The notes below the pieces were generated by a model. The model worked only from the letters and a program-made list of their open reading frames with translations, was not told where the DNA came from and did no database searches. DNA of 64,000 nt from JAGWBF01 sp965116325. Its GTDB lineage: Bacteria > Chloroflexota > Dehalococcoidia > Lucifugimonadales > JAGWBF01. The stretch is taken from NCBI GenBank assembly GCA_965116325.1, contig OZ220675.1:310001-374000 (forward strand). Reading direction: 5' to 3'. The position numbers and the translations under genes are program-made. Positions 51,353 to 60,860 of the stretch are shown here, in pieces (position 1 is the first letter of the stretch; each line of letters starts with the position of its first letter).

Positions 51353-53299
51353 TCAGGCATGGCATGCGCCGTTGTGGTGCGCGCTGGGAGGGACGTCCAG
51401 GACCGGGTTGGTGTCGAAGAAGCCCACGGGCTTCAAGCTGAACCCGCAGTAGGCTACAGGCGCGATGGGCCAGTCCTCGGGCCGGGGCACATGATGGTAG
51501 CCCAGGGTGTACCAAAGGACAACGTCGGTGTTCTCGACGCTGCGGTCTCCCTTCGTGTACTTGGGCAGACCATCCCCGCCAGGATGCTGATTTGGGTACG
51601 GACCCGTGGCTGACACCTCATCGGGGGCATATGGAGTCACCCAAAGGTGCTTGGTCATGAACCCGGCTCTTTGCATGATGCTTGCGCTGAGGTCGGCGAA
51701 GGGCAGGATGTTCTCTCCCGGCATCAGCTTGTAACCAACAGGAGAACCTAGAGCGTTGACCACCGAGGGGTTGGACACCTTCCAGTAGCGTCCCTTCAGA
51801 GGATCAATGATTCTCTGGGCTTCCTGCTCGGTCTTCAGGGGTGTGGATTCGACATAGAAGGCGTTGCCGTGGGGATTGTTTGGTCCCGGAGCTTCCGCCA
51901 CCGTATTCACCTCGTGGACGGAGTTGGCCTCGCCATCCACGCTCATATCCAGGCGGAAGTTGAAGAAGTGCTGGTGAACGTGGGCATTTAGCTGGGGCGC
52001 CACGAGGGTGCCGTAACGGGGTGTTTCACCTTCAGGTATTCCGGCGGTATTGATGATGCCCGTTAGCTTGATCTCAAGCTGGATGGTGCCGTCCTGGTAG
52101 AAGTACCAGAAAAAGCCGTACTCGTAGTTCCCCACGGTCGCTATGCTGGAGACGACCAAACGGCGGGAGCGCCTTACTTCTGCCCTACCAGTGCGCCAGT
52201 CGGTGTGCTTCCAGAGAATGCCGTAGTCCTCCTCATGTATGCAGACGGCATTTGGTATGGAAAAGGCCTGTCCTCGGGCATCGTTCAGGGTAGCGTCGAA
52301 GTAGTGGATCTCCCCCAGGCAATCGCAGCCCAGGGTCAGGGAGTTGGTCAAAGAGCCGATGCCATACTCCCCGGCATCGAAGGCGTTCTTGCGATAGTGG
52401 TCTTTGCTGGGGTCGCCGTAGGGCACCACCATGTCGGACAAGGCCGCCCTGTACAGTATGGGACGTATCCTACCCTGGTCTTCATAGCCAACGGTGTAGA
52501 TGACCAGTCCCTCCCGGGGAGTGAAACCGACACGCAGGTGCCACTTCTGCCATTTGACACTATTGCCGTCCACCGTGAAGCTGGGTCCCTCCGGCTGGGT
52601 GATGTCCAGGGGTTTCAAGTCCTCTCGGAAGTGTCCTACGAATTCGCTCGCATAGTTTCCCGCCGTGGGCGCCAACGGGACAACGCCATAGTCATCGATG
52701 CGCATGACCTCCATACGATTGAGGTCGACCAGGACACCTAGGCCCTCGATGGGCCGAGCGTAGCCGTTGTCGGTCGGGCTGGAGCGGAGAAAACACCGGG
52801 CCAGCGCCAGGCGCTTCCCTTCCTCTTCCGGGAACCCGTAGTGGCCCGCCGACCAGGGATCGACCATGACCAGGTCCGGGTTGGTGATGCCTCGCTTCAG
52901 GAGGGCAGCCTGAAATCCCGGGTCTGCCTTGACAGCAGCTTCGCACTCGGAAAACTCGTCGAACATTATTCGGGGCTGGACGCCGGGAATTCGCTCCCAG
53001 GAAGTGACTTGTCCTTCGTTTAAGGAGACGACAGCTTCGTAGGTGGCCCCATCCTCGTTGTCCAGGATTACCACGAAGGCTTCTCTACCGATGGGGTCGC
53101 CTGGCCGAAAATCGAGGACATCCTTCTTGTCGGGTTCCTTGAGGACGATGGTCTCGAATCGGACCCGCGGTCCCAACTGGCGTTGAGATTTCAGAATGGC
53201 AGAGGCCTGGACGATCTCTTCTGCACTGAGGGGGTCCAAGGGGTGGGAAACAGAAGTCTGGATTGCTGTGCCGGGTGTCGTCTCTGCGGGGATGGTCAT
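51353..53299 (-). CDS. Copper amine oxidase (primary-amine oxidase), 648 aa
   Basis: Oxidises primary amines to aldehydes, ammonia and H2O2 using topaquinone. The cofactor tyrosine is Y392 in TVGNYEYG (the N-Y-D/E-Y motif), the catalytic base fits D308 in AFDAGEYG, and the copper histidines are seen in NAHVHQHFF and in YHHVPRPEDWP. The length is typical. No signal peptide is visible, so it is predicted to be cytoplasmic. It lies between the CDF-like transporter and an amidase on the same strand; amidase and amine oxidase could act in sequence on amide-derived amines. Confidence 0.95.
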   Translation of the reverse strand: MTIPAETTPGTAIQTSVSHPLDPLSAEEIVQASAILKSQRQLGPRVRFETIVLKEPDKKDVLDFRPGDPIGREAFVVILDNEDGATYEAVVSLNEGQVTSWERIPGVQPRIMFDEFSECEAAVKADPGFQAALLKRGITNPDLVMVDPWSAGHYGFPEEEGKRLALARCFLRSSPTDNGYARPIEGLGVLVDLNRMEVMRIDDYGVVPLAPTAGNYASEFVGHFREDLKPLDITQPEGPSFTVDGNSVKWQKWHLRVGFTPREGLVIYTVGYEDQGRIRPILYRAALSDMVVPYGDPSKDHYRKNAFDAGEYGIGSLTNSLTLGCDCLGEIHYFDATLNDARGQAFSIPNAVCIHEEDYGILWKHTDWRTGRAEVRRSRRLVVSSIATVGNYEYGFFWYFYQDGTIQLEIKLTGIINTAGIPEGETPRYGTLVAPQLNAHVHQHFFNFRLDMSVDGEANSVHEVNTVAEAPGPNNPHGNAFYVESTPLKTEQEAQRIIDPLKGRYWKVSNPSVVNALGSPVGYKLMPGENILPFADLSASIMQRAGFMTKHLWVTPYAPDEVSATGPYPNQHPGGDGLPKYTKGDRSVENTDVVLWYTLGYHHVPRPEDWPIAPVAYCGFSLKPVGFFDTNPVLDVPPSAHHNGACHA

Positions 53300-53426
53300 G
53301 CTTGCCTCCTAAAGACGCTGTCAGCGCCGGATTTGGAGCAGCGGGGTGCTGTCTTCGACGTTAGCACCGGCCACATTCGAGGTCAAGGGAGGGCAGCCTG
53401 GACCCACGCCATTACCCTGCAGCCGC

Positions 53427-54833
53427 CTAGACTGGAGGCCGCCTACCCTCGGGGGAGTGCAGGCCCTCCAGGGCGTAGCCCACTCTAAGCACCGTGGCCT
53501 CGTCGAAGTGTCTCCCCACAATCTGGACTCCTATGGGAAGCCCTTCGTCGCTCCAACCGAAGGGTACCGACATGGCTGGGGAGCCGGTCAGGTCGAAGGG
53601 GACGGTACAACCCAGGGCCTTGCGTCCTGGCACCCTCTGCCCGTTTATTTCCAACTCCACCGAGTCGTGGTGGTGGGCCGGAACCGGCCCTACAGGGCAC
53701 AGAAGCACATCGTAGTCCGCGAAGAAGCGCTGCAGGTCCTGGCGCAGGAGCTCGCAGTTGGTCACCGCTTCCAGGTACTCGTCGAAGGTCGGCGCCGGTA
53801 GGGCCAGTCGGCGCTTCATGGCCGGAGCCAACTCGTCCTCCCGCCCACTGTAAATCGGGCGCAGATACTGGGTCCCCTCGGCGCTGAACAAAGCCCCTGA
53901 GATAGCCAGTCCGGACAACTCGTCCCAGGCAGGGAAAGATACCGGCTCCACCGAGCAGCCCAGCTCGGCCAAAGCCGTCGCCGATTTGGCAACGACCCTC
54001 TGTACTTCCGGCTCCACGGGCGCGAAAGGCCCTTCGTCGAACCAGGCGATGCGCAGTGCCTTAACACCTTCTTCTGCATCTGGCAGCGTCTGCAGCGGGA
54101 TAGGTACCGCATAAGGATCAACCCCATCTGGGCCGGCCATCAGGGATAGCCCCAGGGCTACGTCGCGGACGCTCCTTGCCATCGGGCCGACGTGCATAAA
54201 GCGGAGCAGTACCTCGGGCCAGTGGCCGGTAAGGGGGATGCGTCCGTGGGTCGCCTTCAGGCCGACTATCCCGCAGTAGTTGGCTGGCTCCCGTATGGAG
54301 CCTCCCACATCGCTGCCGATGCCCAGGGGCGACAAGCCGGAGGCGATAGCCGCAGCTTCGCCACCGCTGGAACCGCCCGGTGTCCGGCCAGCCATCCAGG
54401 GGTTCTCGCTCCGCCCATACACCAGGTTGTCCGTCTCCCACCACAGCGCGAACTCGGGCATGTTGGTCTTTGCAATGAAGATACCGCCCGCGTCCTTGAG
54501 GCGCTTCACAACACTGGCGTCGGCATCGGGGACGTGATCGGCGAAGAATTTGGACCCCCTGGTCGTCGTTACTCCTTCGGTATCCACGCAGTCCTTGACG
54601 GTGAAGGGTACGCCATGGAGGGGTCCCCAGATCTCTCCTTTGGAGACCGCCTCCTCAGCTTGCCGGGCACGTTCCAGCGCTCCCGGAACCATCTGCACGA
54701 TGGCGTTTATCTTCGGGTTGATGGCCTCGATGCGGTCCAGGTGGGCTTGTACCACCTCCACCGGGGATAAGCGCCCGGCTCGAATCTTCTCGGCAAGTTC
54801 GACGGCATCGGCGTAACAAATCTGTTCGTTCAT
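53427..54833 (-). CDS. Amidase-signature enzyme, 468 aa
   Basis: The Ser-cisSer-Lys triad of amidase-signature enzymes: lysine in GVPFTVKDCVD, the cis-serine in GRTPGGSSGGEAAA and the nucleophile serine in GSDVGGSIREPA. It hydrolyses carboxamides, and the domain also occurs in GatA. It is not GatA, because no gatB or gatC is nearby. AGGAGATGCT precedes the ATG at 54833, which is preferred over the longer frame. A copper amine oxidase follows. Confidence 0.94.
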   Translation of the reverse strand: MNEQICYADAVELAEKIRAGRLSPVEVVQAHLDRIEAINPKINAIVQMVPGALERARQAEEAVSKGEIWGPLHGVPFTVKDCVDTEGVTTTRGSKFFADHVPDADASVVKRLKDAGGIFIAKTNMPEFALWWETDNLVYGRSENPWMAGRTPGGSSGGEAAAIASGLSPLGIGSDVGGSIREPANYCGIVGLKATHGRIPLTGHWPEVLLRFMHVGPMARSVRDVALGLSLMAGPDGVDPYAVPIPLQTLPDAEEGVKALRIAWFDEGPFAPVEPEVQRVVAKSATALAELGCSVEPVSFPAWDELSGLAISGALFSAEGTQYLRPIYSGREDELAPAMKRRLALPAPTFDEYLEAVTNCELLRQDLQRFFADYDVLLCPVGPVPAHHHDSVELEINGQRVPGRKALGCTVPFDLTGSPAMSVPFGWSDEGLPIGVQIVGRHFDEATVLRVGYALEGLHSPEGRRPPV

Positions 54834-54970
54834 AGCATCTCCTAAACAGGCAGAGGGAACCATGGCGCCCATTCTAGTGAATCAGTCCCGATTTGACCAC
54901 GCCAGCATCTTTCCGGGTCATTGCGTCCAGCAACTCGAGAATGCACCTATGGTATAGTTCCCGGCAAGCT

Positions 54971-56143
54971 ATGCATATCCCCGTACTGGTACACCTAGTT
55001 CCTCCCCTGTTGCTGTTCATATTGCTGGTTGTCGGCGCGTCGGCGTGCTCCAGCGACGACGCCCAGCCAACAGAAACACCCACTCTCACAGCCACCGCAC
55101 CTACTCCGACTCGCACCCCATCTCCGGCAATACCAACTGCTACCGTCCAACCATCTTCTGATCCAGGCACGGAAGCGATGGTGCAGCTGCCCGATGACGA
55201 GGGCGCCCACTCAAACGACCTGGAGTGGTGGTACTTCAACGGTCACCTGGCGAGCGAAGACGGACAGGAATTCAGCTATCACTACGTGACCTTCCAGTCT
55301 GTGGTACCGCCCGGAATCACCACGCGGTTGGCCCAACTGAGCTTGGCTGACCACGCCAAAGGAGCGCATCTGACCTATGAAGAGGCAGCCCTGCCCATCG
55401 TACAGCCCCGGTCGAGAGAGTTCGATGTGCCGGTGGGCGATCTGGCCATGAGCGGAAACGGCGAGATGTACCACCTCAAGTTCGGTACCGGCGACTATAG
55501 CGTCGAGCTGGAGGCCGTATCTCAGAGGCCGGCGGTGCTCCATCACGGCACCGGGCTGGTGGACTTGGACATCGCCGGGAAGACCTACTACTACTCCAGG
55601 ACCAGGCTAGAGACCTCGGGCAGGGTTTCGGTTGCCGGAGTACCCGTAGCCGTCACTGGCTTATCCTGGATGGACCACCAGTGGGGCGACTTCACCACCC
55701 AGAACATCGGTTGGGACTGGCTGAGTCTCAACCTGGACGATGGCTCAGACCTGACGGTGTCGGTGGTTTGGGACCGTGAGGGTCGTGAGCCCATCAGCAG
55801 CTATGGGACCTACGTTCCGGCCGACTCTCCGGCGATTCATCTGCCCGGCGACGATATCTCTCTTAGTCCCACCGGCACCTGGACCAGTCCCGACAACGGA
55901 GCGGTGTACCCAATGAACTGGACCCTGAAGGTCGAGTCTTTGGGCTTGGAACTTACATTGACGCCTTCCTCGGAGGAGGCTGAATTTACCCTCACCGGCT
56001 TCGTCCCCATCATCTATTGGGAAGGCTCAGTTCGAGCAAAGGGGGCAAGGAACGATGCCCCGGTAGAGGGTCAGGGTTTCGTGGAAATGGTGGGTTACGC
56101 CCCCCTTGTGGAAGTCACGCCTGCACCATTGCCACAACCCTGA
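54971..56143 (+). CDS. Secreted lipoprotein with a CrtC/AttH (hydroxyneurosporene-synthase-like) lipocalin fold, 390 aa
   Basis: A lipoprotein signal ending in the lipobox ASAC is followed by a Thr/Pro-rich linker (TETPTLTATAPTPTRTPSP). The mature domain shows the AttH/CrtC signatures HSNDLEWWYFNGHL, SWMDHQWGDF and GFVEMVGYA. CrtC hydrates carotenoid double bonds, and AttH-like secreted proteins are of unknown function. The ATG at 54971 has only a weak ribosome site but gives a correct signal peptide. It is divergent from the amidase. Confidence 0.85.
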   Translation: MHIPVLVHLVPPLLLFILLVVGASACSSDDAQPTETPTLTATAPTPTRTPSPAIPTATVQPSSDPGTEAMVQLPDDEGAHSNDLEWWYFNGHLASEDGQEFSYHYVTFQSVVPPGITTRLAQLSLADHAKGAHLTYEEAALPIVQPRSREFDVPVGDLAMSGNGEMYHLKFGTGDYSVELEAVSQRPAVLHHGTGLVDLDIAGKTYYYSRTRLETSGRVSVAGVPVAVTGLSWMDHQWGDFTTQNIGWDWLSLNLDDGSDLTVSVVWDREGREPISSYGTYVPADSPAIHLPGDDISLSPTGTWTSPDNGAVYPMNWTLKVESLGLELTLTPSSEEAEFTLTGFVPIIYWEGSVRAKGARNDAPVEGQGFVEMVGYAPLVEVTPAPLPQP

Positions 56144-56301
56144 CGGCCGGGACTGTCCATGGTACGAATGGCAGCAGCACGCAGTCCAGATTGACCACTA
56201 CCCCAACCACAAATCACCATCTACAAAAGATTTGATACATCTCGATTGAATCGCGACCAGTGTGCAAACCGGAGTTAATGCTCCTTTAGAGACTATGAAG
56301 A

Positions 56302-56331
56302 CTGACTTTGTCTCAGTTGATGTGCTATACT
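56302..56331 (+). promoter_or_regulatory. Putative promoter of the zinc-ribbon gene, with a long leader
   Basis: CTGACT (4/6) and TATACT (5/6) are separated by 18 bases, giving a start near 56338 and an untranslated leader of about 150 bases before the ATG at 56490. The leader (56338-56489) has no coding frame with a good ribosome site, and its function is unknown. Confidence 0.4.
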
Positions 56332-56489
56332 CTTGGTCGTGACAGTAACCCGAGTTCCTTCGGTCGCTCCTTGGTCCCCTAGTTCATCCTTCGGTACCTC
56401 GTCAGTCTCCATCGGACCTCCTGGGCCCCATCCGGCTTCTGACAAGACGCCCGGTCCCCCTGTCAACTATCCAAGGAAAGGAGATCCAG

Positions 56490-56816
56490 ATGGCGTACCA
56501 AGACAGGACCCTATCCTGCGTGGAGTGCGGCCAGTCATTCACCTTCAGTGCCGATGACCAGGCCTACCATGCCGAAAAGGGCTACTCCAATGACCCTAAG
56601 CGATGTCCCGCCTGTCGTCAGGCGAGACGCGCCCAGAACAACGGCGGCGACTTCGGTGGCGGATTTAACCGACGCTCGCAAGACATGTACCCAGTGGTAT
56701 GTGCCGAATGTGGCAAGGACACCACAGTGCCCTTCCAGCCAAGAGGCGACCGCCCAGTGTACTGCAGCGACTGCTTCAGGCAGCAGGGCAGGCAAGTTAG
56801 CACATCCAGATACTAG
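56490..56816 (+). CDS. Small zinc-ribbon protein, 108 aa
   Basis: Two double-CxxC zinc ribbons: SCVECGQSF with RCPACRQ, then VVCAECGKD with YCSDCFR. A Gly/Asn-rich linker separates the two. A YxxRTLxCxxCG N-terminus of this kind is common in Dehalococcoidia zinc-ribbon proteins of unknown role, possibly nucleic-acid binding. AAAGGAGATC precedes the ATG. The gene is monocistronic, with its own promoter, long leader and a perfect terminator hairpin, which suggests strong or regulated expression. Confidence 0.85.
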   Translation: MAYQDRTLSCVECGQSFTFSADDQAYHAEKGYSNDPKRCPACRQARRAQNNGGDFGGGFNRRSQDMYPVVCAECGKDTTVPFQPRGDRPVYCSDCFRQQGRQVSTSRY

Positions 56817-56823
56817 AACCCTA

Positions 56824-56864
56824 CATACGGAGGGGATGGCAGCAGTGCTCATCCCCTCCGTATG
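56824..56864 (+). terminator. Perfect 14-bp hairpin downstream of the zinc-ribbon gene
   Basis: CATACGGAGGGGAT (56824-56837) and ATCCCCTCCGTATG (56851-56864) are exactly complementary around a 13-base loop. The following CTATCT is only weakly T-rich. It lies 7 bases after the stop codon. Confidence 0.7.
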
Positions 56865-56966
56865 CTATCTACATCAACCCCTAGGCCATCGGGAACCAAC
56901 CTTGGCCCCGTGCAACCCCGCCTGACCAGAGAATCACCGGTCCGGCTTGGAACATGGGCAGGAGCT

Positions 56967-58247
56967 TCATGCGCTGTCCATAGCAAGCGGGTCCCCACAC
57001 TTGTGCTCTGGTATGTGTCCCGGCCTGTCCGACCGCTCGGCGACATCGTACCAACAATCGTAAGTCGTGACGGCTGCAGTGACCTCATCCCATAGCCTAT
57101 CCACCTCCCTGTACTGGTGGTCCGGCAGAGTGCAGATTCGCCCGTCAGTAGCAGGGAAACCGCAATACTGAAGGTACAACGCTCGGTACTCATCCCGGAC
57201 GGCCCTGTAGGCATCCCGGGCATTCAGGACAGCAAGCCTTAGTGAGGCATTCTCGGGCTTGGTGTTGGGAAAGAACTCCACGGCATAACTCTCTACGTTG
57301 CCGTGAGGTACCCAGCACCCATCGTCCTCCTCGTTACCGTCGCCCCTGGGCCAGAAATGGTAAACCCCGTCCTCAACCCTGATGTCGATAACCCGGTGCG
57401 CCGTGCGCCTGTCGTCCTTGTCGGCATGGGTTTCCCAACAGTTAGGGTTGAAGCTTATGAGGGTCCCTTCCACTATCACAGATGGGTCGAACTCATTTAT
57501 CCATGTCACGCTGTCAAGACACCCAAGCGTAGGTTCCATGCTTCCAGTACAAAAGAACCCTCCGGCCTCCCTGCTGTCCCAGCTGAGGACTAGGGGCCGG
57601 AGGGTTTCTTCCAGCTCGATGATCTCTCCCCGCACCTCATCTGCTGTGCTCTGCAGCTCCTCGACGGTCCCCACCGCATCTTGCAACGCCCGGTATTCCA
57701 TACGAGCTGCATTTAGATCGCCGCTCAGCTCCAAATTACTGGCCTGCAGGTTGTCGTTTTCCACCCGGGCGTCGGACAGGTCAGAGTGCAGCCCCGCATT
57801 GGTCGCCAACAGGTTCTCGTTGTTGGTCCGCGCAACTGCGAGGTCAGTCGTCAAATGCTCTTTGTCCAGAAGCAGAGCGTCCCCTATTGCGATGGCATCG
57901 TCGCGTTCCTCGGTCAGCTCTGTATTGGCCGATTCCAGGCCCTGGACCGTCAGCTCAAGGGTGGCCTTCCCCACCTCCAGGAGAGATACGTTGTCTTCAA
58001 GGCCATCGATGTCGTCTTCGAGGCCCGCTATGTCCGATTCAAGGCCTGAGATCTGCCGCCTCAAGTCTTCGTTGGTGTCTCGAAGGCTCCCGTTAAGCCT
58101 CTCCTGCGCCGCCAGCGACTCCTTGGTAAGCTGCAGCTCTGTAGTGGTATCGTCCAATCTCACCCATGTGATCGCTACGGCCGCTGCCAGTACGCCTACC
58201 ACAGCAACTATAGCTGACCCGAGTAATAGCTTAGTCCACGTATTCAA
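56967..58247 (-). CDS. Membrane-anchored coiled-coil protein with a SipW-like (S26) signal-peptidase domain, 426 aa
   Basis: Order: one membrane span (about 6-28), a coiled coil of about 185 residues (31-217; ISGLESDIAGLEDDIDGLED and similar runs), then a peptidase-like domain from about 229 to 326. It has the signal-peptidase boxes FCTGSMEPTL (S236 as nucleophile), AHRVID (H284, the His of the Ser-His S26B/SipW type) and RGDGNEEDDGCWVP (the GDxN...D box). The final 100 residues contain four cysteines and no known domain. The active-site residues look intact. Coiled-coil-fused forms are unfamiliar to me. It is transcribed alone, divergently from the stress protein. Confidence 0.82.
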   Translation of the reverse strand: MNTWTKLLLGSAIVAVVGVLAAAVAITWVRLDDTTTELQLTKESLAAQERLNGSLRDTNEDLRRQISGLESDIAGLEDDIDGLEDNVSLLEVGKATLELTVQGLESANTELTEERDDAIAIGDALLLDKEHLTTDLAVARTNNENLLATNAGLHSDLSDARVENDNLQASNLELSGDLNAARMEYRALQDAVGTVEELQSTADEVRGEIIELEETLRPLVLSWDSREAGGFFCTGSMEPTLGCLDSVTWINEFDPSVIVEGTLISFNPNCWETHADKDDRRTAHRVIDIRVEDGVYHFWPRGDGNEEDDGCWVPHGNVESYAVEFFPNTKPENASLRLAVLNARDAYRAVRDEYRALYLQYCGFPATDGRICTLPDHQYREVDRLWDEVTAAVTTYDCWYDVAERSDRPGHIPEHKCGDPLAMDSA

Positions 58248-58595
58248 GGCTTCTCCCTTCGACCCGGGGCTTGTCTGGTTAACCTGTTTTCGGAGTTTGT
58301 GACCTCATGATAATGGCTCGGGTCGTGAACTGGTGAGAGCTTCGGGAGTGTCATTGTCCTCGCTGAAAGCAATCAAGGGACTCTTCTCCCTGCACGCTCT
58401 TTAGTCTAGGCCGCCTCTGAACAAACACGTCATGAGCAGATAGAATATTTCACCGATGCAAGTGTCATAGGGTATCCTGTTTGCATAGAGGACCTAGTTG
58501 TCGCAGGCGGGTCGGATTTGGGGTAGGCCACGACACTGTCCAAATGACTCTAATTGAGAGCATAAGCAGAAAGTCTCGCAGGGAGGGTTGTGCCC
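58248..58595. other. 348-base divergent spacer; control regions not resolved
   Basis: It separates the coiled-coil/S26 gene from the stress-protein gene. An ATGATA string at 58307-58312 reads TATCAT on the minus strand and could be a -10 box for the S26 gene. No convincing promoter was found for the stress gene apart from its Shine-Dalgarno GGGAGGG at 58581-58587. No gene is seen. Confidence 0.35.
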
Positions 58596-59567
58596 ATGAG
58601 CATGAATGACGGTAATAGCGAAGGTCAGGCCAAGGTACTGGGTCGGCCAATCTTGGTCCCTTTGGATGGGAGCGAAGTTGCGGCCGGCATCCTTCCATAC
58701 GCTTCGCAGGTTGCCAAGAGCTGTAACGTTCCCTTGGTATTGCTTACGGTGGTTGATCCTGACGCCGTGGGCCGCCCAACTTCAGCATACACCCTACAGT
58801 CCCTGGCAAGGGATAAGGGGCCCAACTATTGGGAGGAGATCGAACGAACCCTGCAAGTCAGGGCCCTGGATTCTCTGAGAGGGGTAGCTTCCCGTTTAAG
58901 GGGGGAGGGCGTCGCTGTGGAGATTCAGGCCGCCCTTGGGCGTCCCGCTGATCAGATACTGCAAGTTTCGGAAGAAGAGGGGTGCGGGCTGATAGCGATG
59001 TCAACCCACGGCCGGAACCCCATCAGCCGCAGCATACTGGGCAGCGTAACCGACAAGGTGATTCATACCTCAAAGGTACCAGTGCTGACGGTAACCCCGG
59101 AGCGAAATAAGAGCTACCAGGAGGAGGGTGAAACTGTTACGACGGTTGTAGTGCCCCTGGATGGTTCTGAGCTTGCGGAAGGAGCGCTTCCATATGCCGA
59201 GGAGCTGGCCCGTACCTTGTCTCTCGAAATCTTGTTGGCCAGGGCTGTGAGGACCGATCTGCCCACCTACACTGCAACGGAGTTCAGTGCCTGGGAGCCG
59301 AATTTGACCGAAGGCATGTTAGAGGAGGCTACCGCATACCTGGCTGGTGTTGCAGAGTCCCTCACCAGCACAGGGTTAACGGTCCGGAGTCAGGTGGTGA
59401 GAGGAGCGCCGGCACAGGCCCTCTTGAATCTGGCCCAAGAGACAGAGAAGAACCTCATCGCGATGACCACCCGCGGCCGGTCGGGGCTGTCGCGATGGCT
59501 GATGGGCAGCGTAGCAGAGGCATTGGTCAGGAGTTCCGGCGATCCCGTTCTTGTGATTCCGTCTTAG
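58596..59567 (+). CDS. Tandem universal stress protein (two UspA domains), 323 aa
   Basis: Two UspA domains in one chain. Each starts with a VPLDGSE strand (near 22-28 and 186-192) and ends with the ATP-binding loop G-2x-G-9x-G(S/T): STHGRNPISRSILGS in the first, TTRGRSGLSRWLMGS in the second. Tandem UspA proteins bind ATP and respond to starvation or redox stress. GGGAGGG is best spaced for the ATG at 58596, and a GTG at 58590 is the alternative. It stands alone. Confidence 0.94.
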   Translation: MSMNDGNSEGQAKVLGRPILVPLDGSEVAAGILPYASQVAKSCNVPLVLLTVVDPDAVGRPTSAYTLQSLARDKGPNYWEEIERTLQVRALDSLRGVASRLRGEGVAVEIQAALGRPADQILQVSEEEGCGLIAMSTHGRNPISRSILGSVTDKVIHTSKVPVLTVTPERNKSYQEEGETVTTVVVPLDGSELAEGALPYAEELARTLSLEILLARAVRTDLPTYTATEFSAWEPNLTEGMLEEATAYLAGVAESLTSTGLTVRSQVVRGAPAQALLNLAQETEKNLIAMTTRGRSGLSRWLMGSVAEALVRSSGDPVLVIPS

Positions 59568-59790
59568 GCTGTGGGAGGCAGAATACGGAGCACGAAACAC
59601 AGGACAGAAGCTCCAAGTCCATGGGAATAGCGCTTGTTCGCCGGGCAGGATCTCAGCGATGATTCTAGGGACGGTTTGGCCCGACTATGCCCGCAGGTAC
59701 CACAACTGGTGTCGCCATATCTAATGTTTACTTGGCCTTACGGGATCCCGCTAGGCCGCGCCAGCAAGAGCCAATGAACCCTCTGGACTT

Positions 59791-60330
59791 TCATTTCAAT
59801 TGGGGCAACCCAGCACCGCTGGCACTGACCCTCACTTGGGCAGTTAGGTACGGTGATGTGCTCATAGTAACCTTTAGCAACACTTCACAGTCGGGGGCGT
59901 CCGGATGAACGACAACGACCCCGTGCCTAACAGGGGGGTCGAATACAATGCGTCGATCCCAGGAGCGACGTGGAATGTAATGAGAGATGATGTGGTCATT
60001 GGAAACCACCTCTTCATATTCGAATTCGCCGATAGCCAAGAAGCGCTTCCGCCGCCAGTTTCGGCGAATAACAGCACTTGCGATCGTCCACTCCGGCCGC
60101 CCTGGTACCCACTCAACCTCAAATTCAATTTGGCGATGAACACCGCCCTTTGGCCTTCTCGCAGCAAGAGTCCCTGTAGAAACCCGTGGCAAGAGTTGTG
60201 CAACTGCTATTCGATTAGCCTTGAAGCTCGTCCATGCGCTCATGATGAGCGCCACCGCAGCGATGATCGTAGCAGCAATTGAGATGACAAGAGCAACCAA
60301 CTCAACAGACCCCCAGTACGAACTTGGCAA
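59791..60330 (-). CDS. Single-span membrane protein of unknown function, 179 aa
   Basis: One N-terminal hydrophobic segment (VALVISIAATIIAAVALIM) is followed by a basic soluble domain with beta-rich character (IEFEVEWVPGRPEWTIASAV, RRIVFDPPVRHGVVVVHPD). No family is recognised. The TTG start lacks a clear ribosome site. The surroundings are AT-richer and gene-poor, so this may be a recent acquisition, or the ORF may not be expressed. Confidence 0.45.
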   Translation of the reverse strand: MPSSYWGSVELVALVISIAATIIAAVALIMSAWTSFKANRIAVAQLLPRVSTGTLAARRPKGGVHRQIEFEVEWVPGRPEWTIASAVIRRNWRRKRFLAIGEFEYEEVVSNDHIISHYIPRRSWDRRIVFDPPVRHGVVVVHPDAPDCEVLLKVTMSTSPYLTAQVRVSASGAGLPQLK

Positions 60331-60860
60331 GGTGTAGGTAGCTTACTAAGCCTGGAAAATTCCTTGGCAGAAAATTCCTTCAATCGAATAGCGAGATCAC
60401 AAGGTGGCGCTCAAGGCTATACTCCCGACGTTGTCCGAGAGAATACCCCCGACTAACCAAGCTACCACTTGGCAAGGCACCGTTGTTCTCGTACATCAAT
60501 TCTGTCACGATTTCATTAACCGAATAACTTATGTTTCTTCCTGCTACAGCAACCTCAATCCCCCGCAACTTCTTGTTCTATCGCATGCGTAAGGGTTTGT
60601 TATCTAGACTAGCTGACATTCTTTCCTGCCCTTAGCAGTTCTCTGCTTCATTTCGGATATCTCCGCCTGACTTCGCCTCGGTGACTGTCAACCCAGACAA
60701 TCTTCGTCAGCGCCGATTTGTAACTCCACTGGCGTTTCCTTTTGGTCAGCTAGCTGCGCCGCTCATTTATTTGACTTATTGTACGCCTTTGATTGCGAAG
60801 AATCCGGGAAGCTCTGTGGACTGATAGAGGATCGTGCATATACTAACTGTCGGAGGGTAC
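60331..60860. other. 530-base AT-richer gap; nothing recognised
   Basis: No frame here has coding character. No repeat or RNA gene is visible. The composition is clearly more AT-rich than the window average, consistent with an accessory or degenerate region. Confidence 0.4.

Noticed and set aside
60380..60568. 62-codon minus-strand frame in the AT-rich gap
   Set aside because: It is too short, with no clear ribosome site or similarity to anything I recognise.
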